DNA of 64,000 nucleotides from Ailanthus altissimus (taxonomy: Eukaryota; Streptophyta; Magnoliopsida; Sapindales; Simaroubaceae). Location of the stretch: contig OX327690.1 in the NCBI GenBank assembly GCA_946807835.1, positions 15,534,501 through 15,598,500 of the forward strand, written 5' to 3'. The notes under the pieces are model-generated. The model was not told the DNA's origin and did not search any database. It saw nothing but the letters and a program-made list of their open reading frames with translations. This document shows, piece after piece, positions 1 through 11,748 of the stretch (its first letter is position 1; the number at the start of each line of letters is the position of its first letter). Both the position numbers and the translations under genes were made by a program.

Positions 1-96
1 GAGGATAAAATCTAGTTAAACCATTCAAATTCTTTGGTACTTAAAGTTGATGTATTATTCAAATTTTTTATAATTTAACGCACTTGATTGTGTTAG

Positions 97-3000
97 GCTT
101 GGAGTGTTCCTGAAGTTCTCAGGCCACTTTATGAATCATCTAAAATCCTTGCTCAGAAAATGACCATGGCTGTAAGTACTACTGCAAAGTGACATGAGTC
201 TTTCTTTGATATGGTCATTTTTAATCATCATTTCATTTTTAAAATATTGTTATTCAGGCTTTGCGGCAGATTCGGCAAATTGCGCAAGAGACTAGTGGAG
301 AAGTTCAGTATGGTGGAGGCCGCCAGCCAGCTGTTTTAAGAACTTTTAGCCAGAGACTTTCCAGGTAAGACATCTCAACTTGGTATTGCAAAACATTAGC
401 AATGCTGGCAGTCTTTAAGTTTTCGGCATGTTCACTAAGGTTTGATAATTTCAAGTCGACATGGAACAATTGGCGAACTGAAATTATGTTTTGCCAGATC
501 TTTTTACTGGTTCTGTTTTAGCTTACACAAATGTTTAGTGGTCTGGGTTGTTTCCTTGCATCAGTTTGATTTCGTTCTTGAGAAGTATTCTGTTACACTG
601 AATCTAGGGGTTTCAATGACGCAATCAATGGTTTTGCGGATGATGGATGGTCTCTTATGAATAGTGATGGTGTGGAGGATGTGACCATTGCCATCAATTC
701 ATCTCCAAATAAATTTCTTGGATCTCATTATAATTCATCAATGTTTCCAACTTTTGGAGGTGTGCTGTGTGCCAAGGCATCAATGCTGCTGCAGGTATTT
801 CTCTTCATTCAATCTAGTCATGCAGTTGTCCACTTCAGTATTACTTTTTTTTTTCATTCCTCTCCACTTCTCAATGTCCCATGATTAAGGCAGCTTCGGA
901 TCTCTTTATTTGCTGTTTCACTCGTCCAAGTTTGACTGCAGTTTACAAATTTAAGTAATTCTTTTTGTGGTTCTGCAGAATGTCCCCCCTGCTTTACTTG
1001 TTCGTTTTCTGAGAGAACACCGTTCAGAATGGGCAGACTATGGTGTTGATGCATACTCTGCTGCATGTCTTAAAGCCAGTCCTTATGCAGTCCCATGTGC
1101 AAGACCTGGTGGCTTCCCCAGTAGCCAGGTCATTTTACCCTTGGCTCATACTGTCGAGCATGAAGAGGTGTAATATACTGTAAAATACAATTCATATTCC
1201 ATTCTCATCGTGTCTTTCAGAATGACCTTGTTAATGCATTTTTTTACCTGTTTCTTAATAGTTCTTGGAGGTTGTTCGGTTAGAGGGTCATGCATTCTCA
1301 CCTGAAGATGTAGCTTTGGCAAGGGATATGTACCTATTACAGGTCAGTGCACTTACTGGTCATGTATGGGAACAGGTTTTTGAATTTATTCTTAATGATG
1401 AAGGTGATATTATAACTTTGGATTTTTCTTATTGATGTGATTTGTCTGAAATTTCAATGTGGCAGTTATGCAGTGGGCTTGATGAAAATGCAGTTGGTGC
1501 CTGTGCTCAGCTTGTCTCTGCACCTATTGATGAATCCTTTGCTGATGATGCTCCTTTGCTGCCTTCGGGTTTTCGTGTGATACCCTTAGAGTCCAAAACA
1601 GTTACAGTAAAGCTCTCAACTTTCTACAAAAGACTTTCAAGTAGAAATCTTCAAATGACCTTGAAAGGCGAAAGACATAATATATGAATATAAGAGTAAT
1701 GCTAGAGTGGGTTGATGTAAAGAATAAAAAAATGCAAAGGGTTAACTTAGGTGTTGGGATCTTGAAAGTGTTCATTATATTGCTTTCATGTAGTTTCTGT
1801 AGCTGTAAAGTACTGGACAGAGCTCTTGAACTTGAAAATAAAATCTTGTGGATATATTTTTGGCTCATTGTATACAATTATATTGCATGTCTTTTTGGCA
1901 GCTAGTACCCATTTCTCATAATTTTTCTGTTTCTTTTATTTGCAGGATGGACCTGCTGCAACTCGGACCTTGGATTTGGCCTCTACGCTTGAGATTGGAC
2001 CTGGTGGTGCCCGTGCTGCTGGTGAAACTGAATTGAACAATAATTCCAGGTCAGTCCTGACAATTGCTTTCCAGTTCACATTTGAGAATCACTTGCGAGA
2101 CAATGTGGCGTGTATGGCCCGTCAGTATGTACGTAGTGTTGTTGGGTCTGTTCAGAGGGTGGCAATGGCTATTTCTCCTTCTCGGCTCAGCTCGCATGTG
2201 GGGCCAAAATCACTTCCTGGTTCTCCCGAGGCTCTTACTTTGGCACGATGGATTTGCCGAAGTTACAGGTTTTGATTCTACCCTCTTTTCAGTCTTATTA
2301 TTGGTAGATCAAAACAAAAGCTGCATTTTCATGAAATTACTTGGATGTATTTCAGTAGATAGTTGCACCAACTTCCTATCTCTATTTATTCATGATATTC
2401 TTGTCTGTCTCAGGATACACACTGGAGGGGAGCTTCTTCGGGCTGACACACCTGCAGGGGATGCTTTGCTGAAGCAGCTTTGGCACCACTCACATGCAAT
2501 CATGTGTTGTTCCTTGAAAACAAATGTAATTTCTTTGACTAACCATTTTATTTTAGCACATTAAACTGACTGACAATGTATGAAAAGATCATTTTTTCCT
2601 GATAGAGATTTGTGACATTCTGCTTATTTTCTATGTTTTATGGAAACTAATTTGATCGGAAAAAATATATTGCAGGCATCTCCTGTTTTCACCTTTGCAA
2701 ATCAGGCAGGGCTTGACATGCTGGAAACCACTCTTGTGGCTCTTCAGGACATTATGCTAGACAAGATTCTTGATGAGGCTGGCCGCAAGATTCTCTGCTC
2801 TGAGTTTGCCAAGATCATGCAACAGGTAAATTTTTCGATAGCTGGAGCTGACACTAGATTTTACATGGATGATGGGTCTAAACCAGACCACCTGACTGCA
2901 GTTCTAACAGTATAACTTTCTCAAGTGTTAAATAGTGTTGAGCTTCCGGGAAAGATTCGAAATTATATAAAGTGTTAACCTTATCTGATTTTGAGTTGTT

Positions 3001-3183
3001 TAAAAGCTACTTAATGTCTTATTTTCTTAACTGCAGGGTTTCGCATACTTGCCTGGGGGCATATGTGTATCCAGCATGGGCAGGCCAGTGTCCTATGAGC
3101 AAGCAGTTGCATGGAAAGTTCTCAATGATGATGATTCCAATCACTGCCTGGCCATCATGTTCACAAACTGGTCTTTTGTGTGA
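97..3183 (+). CDS. ATHB-14: Class III HD-ZIP transcription factor, PHABULOSA/ATHB-14-like (5' part outside window)
   Basis: Ten exons: 97-171, 258-364, 608-794, 979-1167, 1262-1342, 1466-1600 (or 1606), 1946-2268, 2414-2525, 2676-2825 and 3037-3183 with TGA. All introns are GT-AG and phases agree, giving about 501 C-terminal residues of a family usually near 840. The homeodomain, zipper and most of START lie upstream of the window. What remains is the end of START, the SAD region (FSQRLSRGFNDAING; LREHRSEWADYGVDAY) and the C-terminal MEKHLA domain ending TNWSFV. The stretch EVQYGGGRQPAVLRTF fits the PHB/PHV branch rather than REVOLUTA or CORONA. Family role (known): nuclear regulator of adaxial leaf polarity, meristem and vascular patterning. 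The family's miR166 site lies in START and is not in this window. Exon 6 has two in-frame donors 6 bp apart. I see no break, so this is probably functional. Confidence 0.96.
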
Positions 3184-4317
3184 TGGAAGCAAAAATAGAT
3201 ATCTGAAAGACTTGAAAAAAACTTAGGTATCTAATAACTTATGTATTTGCTTGTAGAAGCACTCTATTATTTATATTATGGCAGATGAATGTAGATGTTG
3301 ATGCAGGATTTGATGAATGATTATATCTTTGTATGTTTGCTTGATGGGTATTGTTTTGTGCTATCTATTTCTGTTAGAATGTCCCTTATGAAATTTCAAC
3401 CAATTTGGATAAAGTTTGAGATTGTGGGGCAGTAGTAATTGTGACCATCTGTGGTTGGGTAGTTGGCTTGGCTTTGATTGATTACTTTTTCTTGGACACT
3501 TCCAGTTTGATTCATTATTGTTGATTGGTTTCTTGGGTCGCAATCTCATTCCACATACAGTAATGGCATATTTTTCTGTACAAGTAATCATTCTGTTTGT
3601 GTTTTGTGAAGAAATTTTGGTTAAGTGTCAATTCATGAGGCTGGCTTGGTGTGGACTCTTCTAGAACCATGTAAATGTGTAGTGTGTTTTCCACTAGTAT
3701 GCTGTTTGGTTAACTAGATGAAAAAGAAACATGAAAATTATGTCATGCTAGTGAATCAAGTTCTCATTCTAGATATCCCCACCCACTTTTGAACATTTTG
3801 GTACTTGCAGAAATATTCAGGGTCCGTTTGCTATTGTTTCACTTTTGCTTAATATTAGAAGCACCATAATTGTTAACGAGTATTTATAACACACCCGCAT
3901 ACTTCACTTTAGTGGCTATTGCTTTCCTTTTCTATATTATAAAACTAGTTGCTTCAAAGGCAAATATTCATTCGATCGTTAATTGATTCTTTGCACCAAA
4001 AGATAAATGGTGAAGAGCTTTCGATGGCATATTATTTTAGATAAAAAATTTCAAGTTTAAATGTTCTCGTAATTTTATTAATTACAGAACTCGTAAATTA
4101 TTAACTTTAATTAAATAAAAAATTTTGATGGTCTCAATCTGGGCCTTATGTGTTAATTATTAATTTGATAAATATATAAAATAATATGTTATAAAAATTT
4201 CTTATAATTTTTTATAGGATTTATTATATAAATTAATGTGTAATTAAATTTATAGGATATTCTTAGAGTCTTTATAAAATATGAATTGATATTGTTTTTT
4301 AAAAAATAAAATTGAAG
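3184..4317. other. 3' UTR of the HD-ZIP III gene, then AT-rich intergenic DNA
   Basis: About the first 500 bases after the stop are T-rich and less AT-extreme than what follows, as expected of a plant 3' UTR; I cannot fix the poly(A) site. From about 3840 to 4317 the sequence is AT-rich with no coding potential. No other gene is visible. Confidence 0.5.
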
Positions 4318-5353
4318 AGCAGACTAATTCAATTCAAGGCCAGTTGACTGGGTTCAATGTTAGTCCAAGTCAATTACTGTTCAATGTTAGTCCAAGTCAA
4401 TTACTCTTCACCATCCGGTCTGGGTATGTTAGGTGGGATTTATGCATCAATTTACATCATTATTTAGTCTTATAATTAGGGATGCATTATCATGCTAAGT
4501 CACCCACTTGTCATCCAATTAATGAATATATTAATAAAGTTATCACCAAATTCATCTAATACTTAGTTGGAGACTACAAGGCATTGAGCACAAGGGAAAG
4601 GAAAAGTTTTGGAGGAAAAATTTTAAAGAGATCATTACCAATCTGTCACATATGTATGTAATAAGCCTTGGTCTCTTTATTATAGAAGGATAAGGCTTAT
4701 TTGGGTTAGTGAGGTGAGTCAGTACTATATTTGCTAGAGCTTAAGAGGTAGCATCTGCAATCCACTTGATTTTAAGGTTGATTCTCTTAAAATGTAATCA
4801 ATTTGAAGTTACTCAATACTCAAAGTCTCTGGAGGTACAATTACTCAAGTATTCCTAATTCTATTGTTTCTCTAAAACATCCTTGAAGAGAAGTGGACTC
4901 TCCACTCGTGAGTCACCATATGTCACCTTTAAAGGAAATTCTCCAATTTAGCTATTTCCATGCTTAAGACTTATCTTTTATTTCGTATTTGAGTAAGATA
5001 ACTTTGAACACATAACACATATTCTAACAAGAAACCATATTCTTTATTTTCTCTAAAAAACTTTTAGGGCAAAAACCTTTTAGAATATATTGGCCATTAA
5101 GTTATTGTCTAACTTTAGCATCGGACTTGACTTAGTATTTTTCGTGTTTCACAGGGCTCTACCGTGCAACTCGACATTTTACCAGTTCTTAGCAAGTTCT
5201 CCACTCAGTCCTAAGTTTTATACTGCCCATCACCCAGTCAAAGGTCTAACTTTTAGCATCTGTATGCCCAATAGTTGAGATCTTCCCTCACTAAAACAAC
5301 TATTGATTGTTTGGGTTGGCGTCAATGGGCCTAAATGAATTTAGCCCTAAACA
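4318..5353 (+). repeat. LTR family A, copy 1 (5' LTR of element I, truncated at its start)
   Basis: It aligns with 13486-13797 plus 21452-22174 and with 33938-35077. Shared landmarks include the segment after TTAGTTGGAGACTACA, the CTCAAGTATTCC region and the terminal TTTAGCCCTAAACA. About 100 bp of the 5' end seen in the other copies is missing. A 27-bp tandem duplication (GTTCAATGTTAGTCCAAGTC...) occupies 4352-4405. Short ORFs here, such as 5090-5278, are LTR reading-frame noise shared between copies. Confidence 0.7.
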
Positions 5354-5525
5354 TCTGGAACCAATTGTAAAGGGCTGAGAAAAGCCTATCTTGCAACGCC
5401 TTGCTAACTCCAACTAACCAAGAGCTTGTTGTAGCCTTTATCATGTCTGAGATGTTAAGAGAAACTGGTTCCTTGACTAGAAATCTACCCATAGCGAAAG
5501 TTGCTAAAAACTTAAAAGAGCTCAT

Positions 5526-7073
5526 TGTTTACGCTGAAAATGTAATGCGGCTATCGCAGTATAGATTAAGGTGTTAATCTCACAAAGAATCTTTTGACAA
5601 AATAGGTTGGTGAAGTAAAATATTAAAACAGTAGCAAAAGAGAAAATTAATTAATTAGTTTAAGTGGATAAGATAGAATTGTTTATGCATTAAGGAAAAT
5701 GTTTTATGATGATGCAAGCAAGGCTTCGAGAATCACAATTATGCTTTATAAATCTACTCTACACTTTGATTCAATGTTTATAACTCAATTGAAAGTTTTA
5801 CATCCCAAACAATCAATTGGAAGATATGTAAAATATAGCACATTTGATAACACATGTATTTGATATGACTAAACTCTTTACAAACATTAACACAAATCAT
5901 GTTTATTTATACAAGTTATCTAAGATCGATAATATTGCAGTAAAAGATCAATTTGAATATTAAACAATTATTGTCTTTATATGTTATCCAAGATCGATAA
6001 TATATCGATTGACAATCTTGCAGTAAAAGATTAATATATAAAATAATGTAACCAATAATAATATAATTCAACGAGAATCACATAAAGAAAGCATGACTAA
6101 AAATATATGAAACGTGAGAATTATAACCTCTGAATTATAGAAAATAAAATAGATAAGAGTTTAAGCACAACCAAACTTACAAACATTTGTATTTTTTAAC
6201 AAAGAATCAATGCATAAAAGTAAGTTTATTAAATATAAAAGCTCATCTCTTAGCCTTATCAAGAATTCTAGCCTAGATTACAATGCATGTTAATGAGAAG
6301 GAAATAAGAGAGAATTGTCTAATGTTAAAAATGTCCTAAGAGTGTCCTTATATAGACAATGAATGGAAATATATTTAGTGTGACTTCAATCTTAAATAAT
6401 TTAGGCCAACCACTCGTTCACCCACTTGCAGCACCTTTTTGATAATGAAAATGACCGATGTAACCTTTTTGGCCGACATAAAATTTGTAGCATTTTGTCT
6501 CCTTTTTCCATAGCTATTAGGTTCATGCAAATTGGATGAGTATCCAATGCGATATGGGTAAAATTCCAAAGATATGTCATATTTCAAGCAATAACCCTTT
6601 TACCTATTTGCAATACAATTTGGTCCATAATAACAGCTGATTTGGACTTTACCATCAACATAAGAGTTGTTGATAATTAAGTCAATATTTCACAACTTTA
6701 ATAATTATACCAATTAGATACATATTTTGTGAAATACGGTCCAAATACATGAGTTGGGTCAAGCTGAATAGAAGTTGTAACCCAATTCTATTATATTTCA
6801 ATTTTTTGCCCATAACATGTTGGATTGGCTTTTTAATTATTCTTCAAATTTGTGTAAGATTGAGTCATGTTACTCTAGGTTCAAGAATTTCTTTATTTTG
6901 ATTTCTATATTGAGAGTTACATCTATTTTGCCTAAACCTATGCAAATAACATTCATTAATCATAATTTAAGGAGAACACTTTATTTTAAGCTAAAAATAC
7001 AAAAATGCTAAAATTAGTGACATTAAATGGTGACTAAATCTCTTAATAATTATGCATTTTTATATATTAATCA
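5526..7073 (-). mobile_element. Solo LTR, Athila-type family B
   Basis: This is a minus-strand copy of the LTR found at 50905-52462 and 59305-60862. Read on the minus strand it starts near TGATTAATATATAAAAATGC and ends AGCGTAAACA. It is 1548 bp against 1558 bp for the intact LTRs. It is flanked by a perfect 5-bp target duplication, ctcat, at 5521-5525 and 7074-7078. No internal sequence is attached, so it is a product of LTR-LTR recombination. It interrupts the interior of element I. Confidence 0.92.
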
Positions 7074-7637
7074 CTCATGTAGAGGTTTATCAAATATGCT
7101 TAGTGGAACACCTCAAAGTCACTAAATGGACAAACTAATAAAGATGTCCCAGTTACTTCAAGGCAGTTTGAAGAGTTCGCTAAGAAAAGGCATCATACAA
7201 CATCTAGTGACAACAGCGGCTAGAAGAGAACAAAGAAGTAAATTGGCAGGTAGACTTAGCTAGTCTCATCCCATACTCACCATGAAAAGATCTAGAAGTC
7301 GCTGTTTTCCTGAACCCCCACAAATTAGATAAGCCAATAAAATTAAGTCTCACTTTTATCACAACAAGAAGCTCTGGTCTACCATAGATACTAGGTCAAG
7401 AAGCATTAAGGACTATGAGTTTAAGCAACCTTTTAAGGGTCCGAGATTCACTAAATGCCAAACATTGAGCTTACAATGAGGTTAAGGCCATTGAGATGGA
7501 CAACACTGTTCACTAAGCTTCTGAAGAAGGTCGATACATTTAGCAAGATTTAGAAGATATCTATCAAGCAAAGGATATGTAGTGAACCCTTTTCCCATTG
7601 TAGAGACTAGATCCCATTTTGTTGCTAAGAACAGGAA

Positions 7638-8536
7638 TTCTCCTTTGCCTCTAAAGTTCAGAATGCCATAACTAATCAAGTATGAGGGTAAAATTGACCC
7701 AACAACCTACTAAGAGCTATACAGAGACTACATGTTAATCCAAGGTGTGGATGAGGATGAGATATGCAATTTGTTTCCCCACACTTTGTGTAAAAATACT
7801 AGAGTTTGGTTTTGAAGATTGAAACTTGAGTTAAAATATAGTCCATTGAGATTGAAAAAAAAAAACAAAGACGGGGTTAAGAACATTTGGCACCCTAAGG
7901 AGATCATCCCAATACAGGGAACCACAATAATATATTGACATAATGTATTAAGAAATAGCAAAGTTGAGAGCAGGAAGGGTCATATACCTTCTGAAGCAAA
8001 TTGAGAGCAAAACTTCTTCAAGGTTCAATTGATACTAATGATAGAGCCTAAAAGAAAGTCTCAAGTAGTAGTAAGGAGTCTTGGTACTTAAAAAAGCTAA
8101 GTAGTAGTAGTAAAAGCCAACACCAGGTTTTAGTTCCTCTATATAACTCAACCACAAAGCACCAAAACGCAAGTAGAAGAAGAATGAAAAGGAAAAATGC
8201 CAATGAAACAGATAAGGGAAAGATGAAAGATCTTTACCTCTTAAAGATCTGAGTAACGACAAAAAGTAATGGATTTATCTTGGGCGAACAAGGAGACCAT
8301 GTGGAAAAATCTTGAGATGGGAACAAGCTAAACATGAGGCAAAGAGAGAAGATGAAAGAGAAAAGGCAAAATGAAGAAAGATGGCAAAATAGGAGCATTA
8401 AAAGCCTTATTCATCGAAAAGTTGATTGAAGGTCAATCGTGGTCAAAGTCAGAGAAGAAAAAAAAATTCGAATAAGTTTGGAGAGAAATGGAAAAGGAGG
8501 ATGATGAACCTACTTCTTACTTTGAAATGAAAAACT
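7638..8536 (+). pseudogene. Ty3-gypsy gag remnant of element I
   Basis: Frame reading across 7680-7818 gives a recognisable retrotransposon gag core: YEGKIDPTTY, then YRDYMLIQGVDEDE, then CNLFPHTL and a following VWF. This matches the usual gag pattern of a 'Y-G-DP' start, a middle helix with a hydrophobic pair, and a 'FP-TL---A--W' block. Stop codons and shifts interrupt it throughout. The stretch 8320-8500 is Lys/Glu/Arg rich, as in gag C-termini, but no CCHC knuckle is visible. The family role is the structural capsid-like protein. It is clearly non-functional, and the lineage within Ty3-gypsy is not resolved. Confidence 0.55.
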
Positions 8537-8586
8537 ACTAACTTAGGAGTTCAAAAGGAAAAGAACTCTAACACATCCAAAAACAT

Positions 8587-9959
8587 TGGATTTTATTTCC
8601 AAATGCAGAAATATCAAAGTAGTAAATTACCTGGTAAGAATGAAGTCGATCCTTAGAGAAGTATTATTTAAAGTTCGTAAGTATAAATAATCTGAAAAGA
8701 AATAAAGATGTTTACAAATAATGATATAAACAATCAATAGAAATGGATGTTAAGATTAAGGGATCCACTCTTGATATATGAAATAAGAATACATTCAACT
8801 CTATTTTATAACTCAATCGGAACCTGACACAAAAGAGGTTCTAATTAGAAGATAAACAAATATGGTTCATTCCAATTTATATATGAAATTGTATTCACTT
8901 TCTTTAATTACTTTGTTGAGATTACGCCAAATCTTGTAATGCATTTAAGTATTTATTATGCCAATCATTATACTTGTCTACAATAAATTAAGTCTCTTAC
9001 TTTATAAAAAAAAGAATGATATTTATGCCAAATTTTGTAAATAGGTTTAAGAATCTATTGTGCCAATTATATGGATTATCTATAATAAATCAAGATACAC
9101 TATTTTACAAGAAAGAGTATTAATATTAATTAAAAAAATAAATACAACATATATAAATTTAATCAACTTAAGAATGTAAACATTAAATTTCAAATTAAAA
9201 GTTAAAATATGTTCTTATTACCTTACCAATAGTTTCTCTCTTTCATCTTAGCATAATGAAAATTAAACAAGTATGATGGATTTAAAGGAAAGAATTACAA
9301 GTAATAACATAAACTTCAAAGTAGTATATAAAAGAAAATAATATTACAAAGAAAGAATACAAAAGAAAAGTGTTAGAACTAAAATTTTGCTCTCATTTGG
9401 CATAGAAAAGCTACATATTTATAACTTGAAGGGTACAAGTTAAAAAAAAGGCCACCATTTTGATGGATTATTGACAATTTAAGGCTTATTTCATGTGTCA
9501 AATTTGATCCATGAACTTGTTATTAACAGCAATCGAATTTGATTCACATGCCATTGTTTTAGATATTTATTTTAGCTTTCTAGAATGGGTAAGAATGTCC
9601 GTATTAAATACGTATTTCTCAAGTTATGAGTCAAATACTGGAGTCTGCTTGGATTAGGCCTACACTGTAGATAAGTTATTTTTTAAGCCACTTTTTACTA
9701 ACTAAATATTCTAATTACAAAATGTGTGTAATCTATTTTTGTTGTATATGAAATCAACTCTTCACAGGTTCATGAATTACTCTAATTGGATTCATTGGTA
9801 GAAAGTTATGTCTAATTGACCGAATCTACACTAATATAGTTAAGAACTTAGTTAGGTAAAATAATGAAAACATACTCAAGTTAAGGAGGTTAGTAACACT
9901 AGTAATGCAAAATGATGATGAAAAACTTTTAATAAGTGTGTAATTTTAAGTGTTCATCA
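8587..9959 (-). mobile_element. Solo LTR, diverged Athila-like family
   Basis: On the minus strand it begins TGATGAACACTTAAAATT, like family B, and ends AAAATCCA. Near its 3' side it has the GGATCGACTTCATTC block typical of the end of these LTRs. The flanking pentamers aacat (8582-8586) and aactt (9960-9964) agree at 4 of 5 positions. It contains an imperfect internal direct repeat of roughly 100 bp (about 8936-9030 and 9030-9120, each with TTATGCCAA-type and TGCCAAT blocks). No gene is present. Confidence 0.68.
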
Positions 9960-10059
9960 AACTTTAGAAGAGCGAGAGACAAACAATCAAAACCGTCCAT
10001 CTTTACTTCCTCACCCAGAGGCCGCCATATGTTATTGCATGAGGAGGGTATCATGTGCC

Positions 10060-11357
10060 TGATGTGTATTTTCTAAGTACAAAATTAAATGCAAGTATAC
10101 ACTATCGTAATAAGTAATAAAATGACTTATAAAGTCGGATATCAAATTCACAAAAATAATTTTTATTTTCTACAAAATACTAAAATTGTATCTTTTAAAT
10201 AATTATCTAGAAAATCATATATTCAAATTGTAAATAATTAAATAAAGTACAAAAAATAATGACACAATTTAAATAATTCAAAGAAGATAGCAAAATAAAG
10301 AACCTAGGATTAATTACTATCCTTCAATATGTTTTATAAAGATTAAACCTTTAACATTTAAATTCTCCAACTCTTATATTTGGTTAAAACATTAATATAT
10401 TCATAAGCCTCTCTCAATGTCAAATAAATATATCTTAAGTTACCCAATACTTATATCTTTATAGTAATTGTAATAAATCAATATTCATTAAGAACAAGTT
10501 TTATTTACCATACATGCCAATTAAGTATATCTCCATCTTAAATTGAAAATTGTAAATGTTACTCTACAATTATGCATCAAATTATCAATGTTTAAATACA
10601 AAAATGTCTCTCTCGAGTTTATTAAATTATTCCCAATTCAATCATAATATTGATCAAATATAATAAAGCATTAAAAATAAATAATTTGAATAATAAAGAA
10701 TTGAATTCAAATAAATATTAAAAAGATCTAACAATTAAGCACACATATTGAGTTCAAGTAATAACCCCATAAAATAAATTTATTTTATGGTAAAATAAAG
10801 AGTTCTAGAATTTATCAATAATAACATCACAAAAATCATAGAAAACTAGGAAGAATAAGAGTTGAAGAGACAAAACTAATTTTGTTGCAGTCTTCAATCT
10901 TTTGGCCTTCTTAATCCTTCAAAAATTGCTCTTTCTCTCTCTTCTTTCTCTTCTTAAAATAGGCTTTTTATTTTTCTATTTATAGACTTATATCTTCAAA
11001 TTAAGTTAAAATATCAAATATAAGTCAGATTATAATTTTTTTTTTGGCACGATATTGTTCACATGGCATTGTAGTGAAATATTTTGTGCATTTAGGTGCT
11101 AAAGACACTGAAATTTTTGCTAGAGCGATTTGCTCAGCAAGTACTATTCATAAATAATGTAGCGATTTATTGTAGTAGGTTACTGTAGCAAACTTGATGT
11201 TTTGCCTATTTTCTTTAGATTTTTATTCTCATTTACTCCGTTGACTTCAAACCTACAAAATAATTATAAAACATATAAAAAGTCTACTATTCTTATTAAG
11301 ATGAGCAATTAATCAAGTTAAAAGAGTAAAAATAATAAATATAATTTACACTTATTA
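10060..11357 (-). mobile_element. Solo LTR, gypsy family C
   Basis: The plus-strand left edge is TGATGTGTATTTTCT followed by TGCAAGTATACACTATCG, the block shared with 37085-38499. The right edge is CACTTATTA (minus-strand start TAATAAGTG, a mutated TGATAAG). A perfect 5-bp target duplication, gtgcc, flanks it (10055-10059 and 11358-11362). Length is 1298 bp. It inserted into the interior of element I. Confidence 0.9.
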
Positions 11358-11362
11358 GTGCC

Positions 11363-11631
11363 ATTTGTGAACGAGAAGAGGGGAGGTTATATTAAAACCC
11401 CACTTAATGAGTAGTGGGTGGTCAAAATGACTCAAGTACCCCCATCCATCATACAAAAGGGCTAAAACTCCTTTGGTCAGCCGTTAAGAAAACACAGAGG
11501 CAAAAAATTTCCAGCCAAAGAAAAAGTGAAAAGAGATATTGGGAAGAGTCATTAAAAGCATGCCATGTGTCACAAGAGCAAACTAGTTTCTATTGTCTTT
11601 TCACCTCCATACTAGAAATTAGGAGGATTGA
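11363..11631 (+). other. 3' interior end of element I with polypurine tract
   Basis: A short non-coding remainder of the interior after the solo LTR insertion. It ends in the purine-rich run AAATTAGGAGGATTGA immediately before the TG of the LTR at 11632, as expected for the plus-strand primer site. The ORF at 11414-11650 shows no recognisable domain. Confidence 0.45.
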
Positions 11632-11748
11632 TGTTGGGAGAAAAAATTAGGTGACACTTGGACTGCACCCTGAGGTCTATTAAAGTCTTTAGGCCTAACT
11701 TCCTCAAAGAGCCATCTAGTCCAATTCAAGTTCGGTCCACATGGCTCA

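Noticed and set aside
1..96. An upstream HD-ZIP III exon
   Set aside because: No coding match before the acceptor at 96; this is intron.
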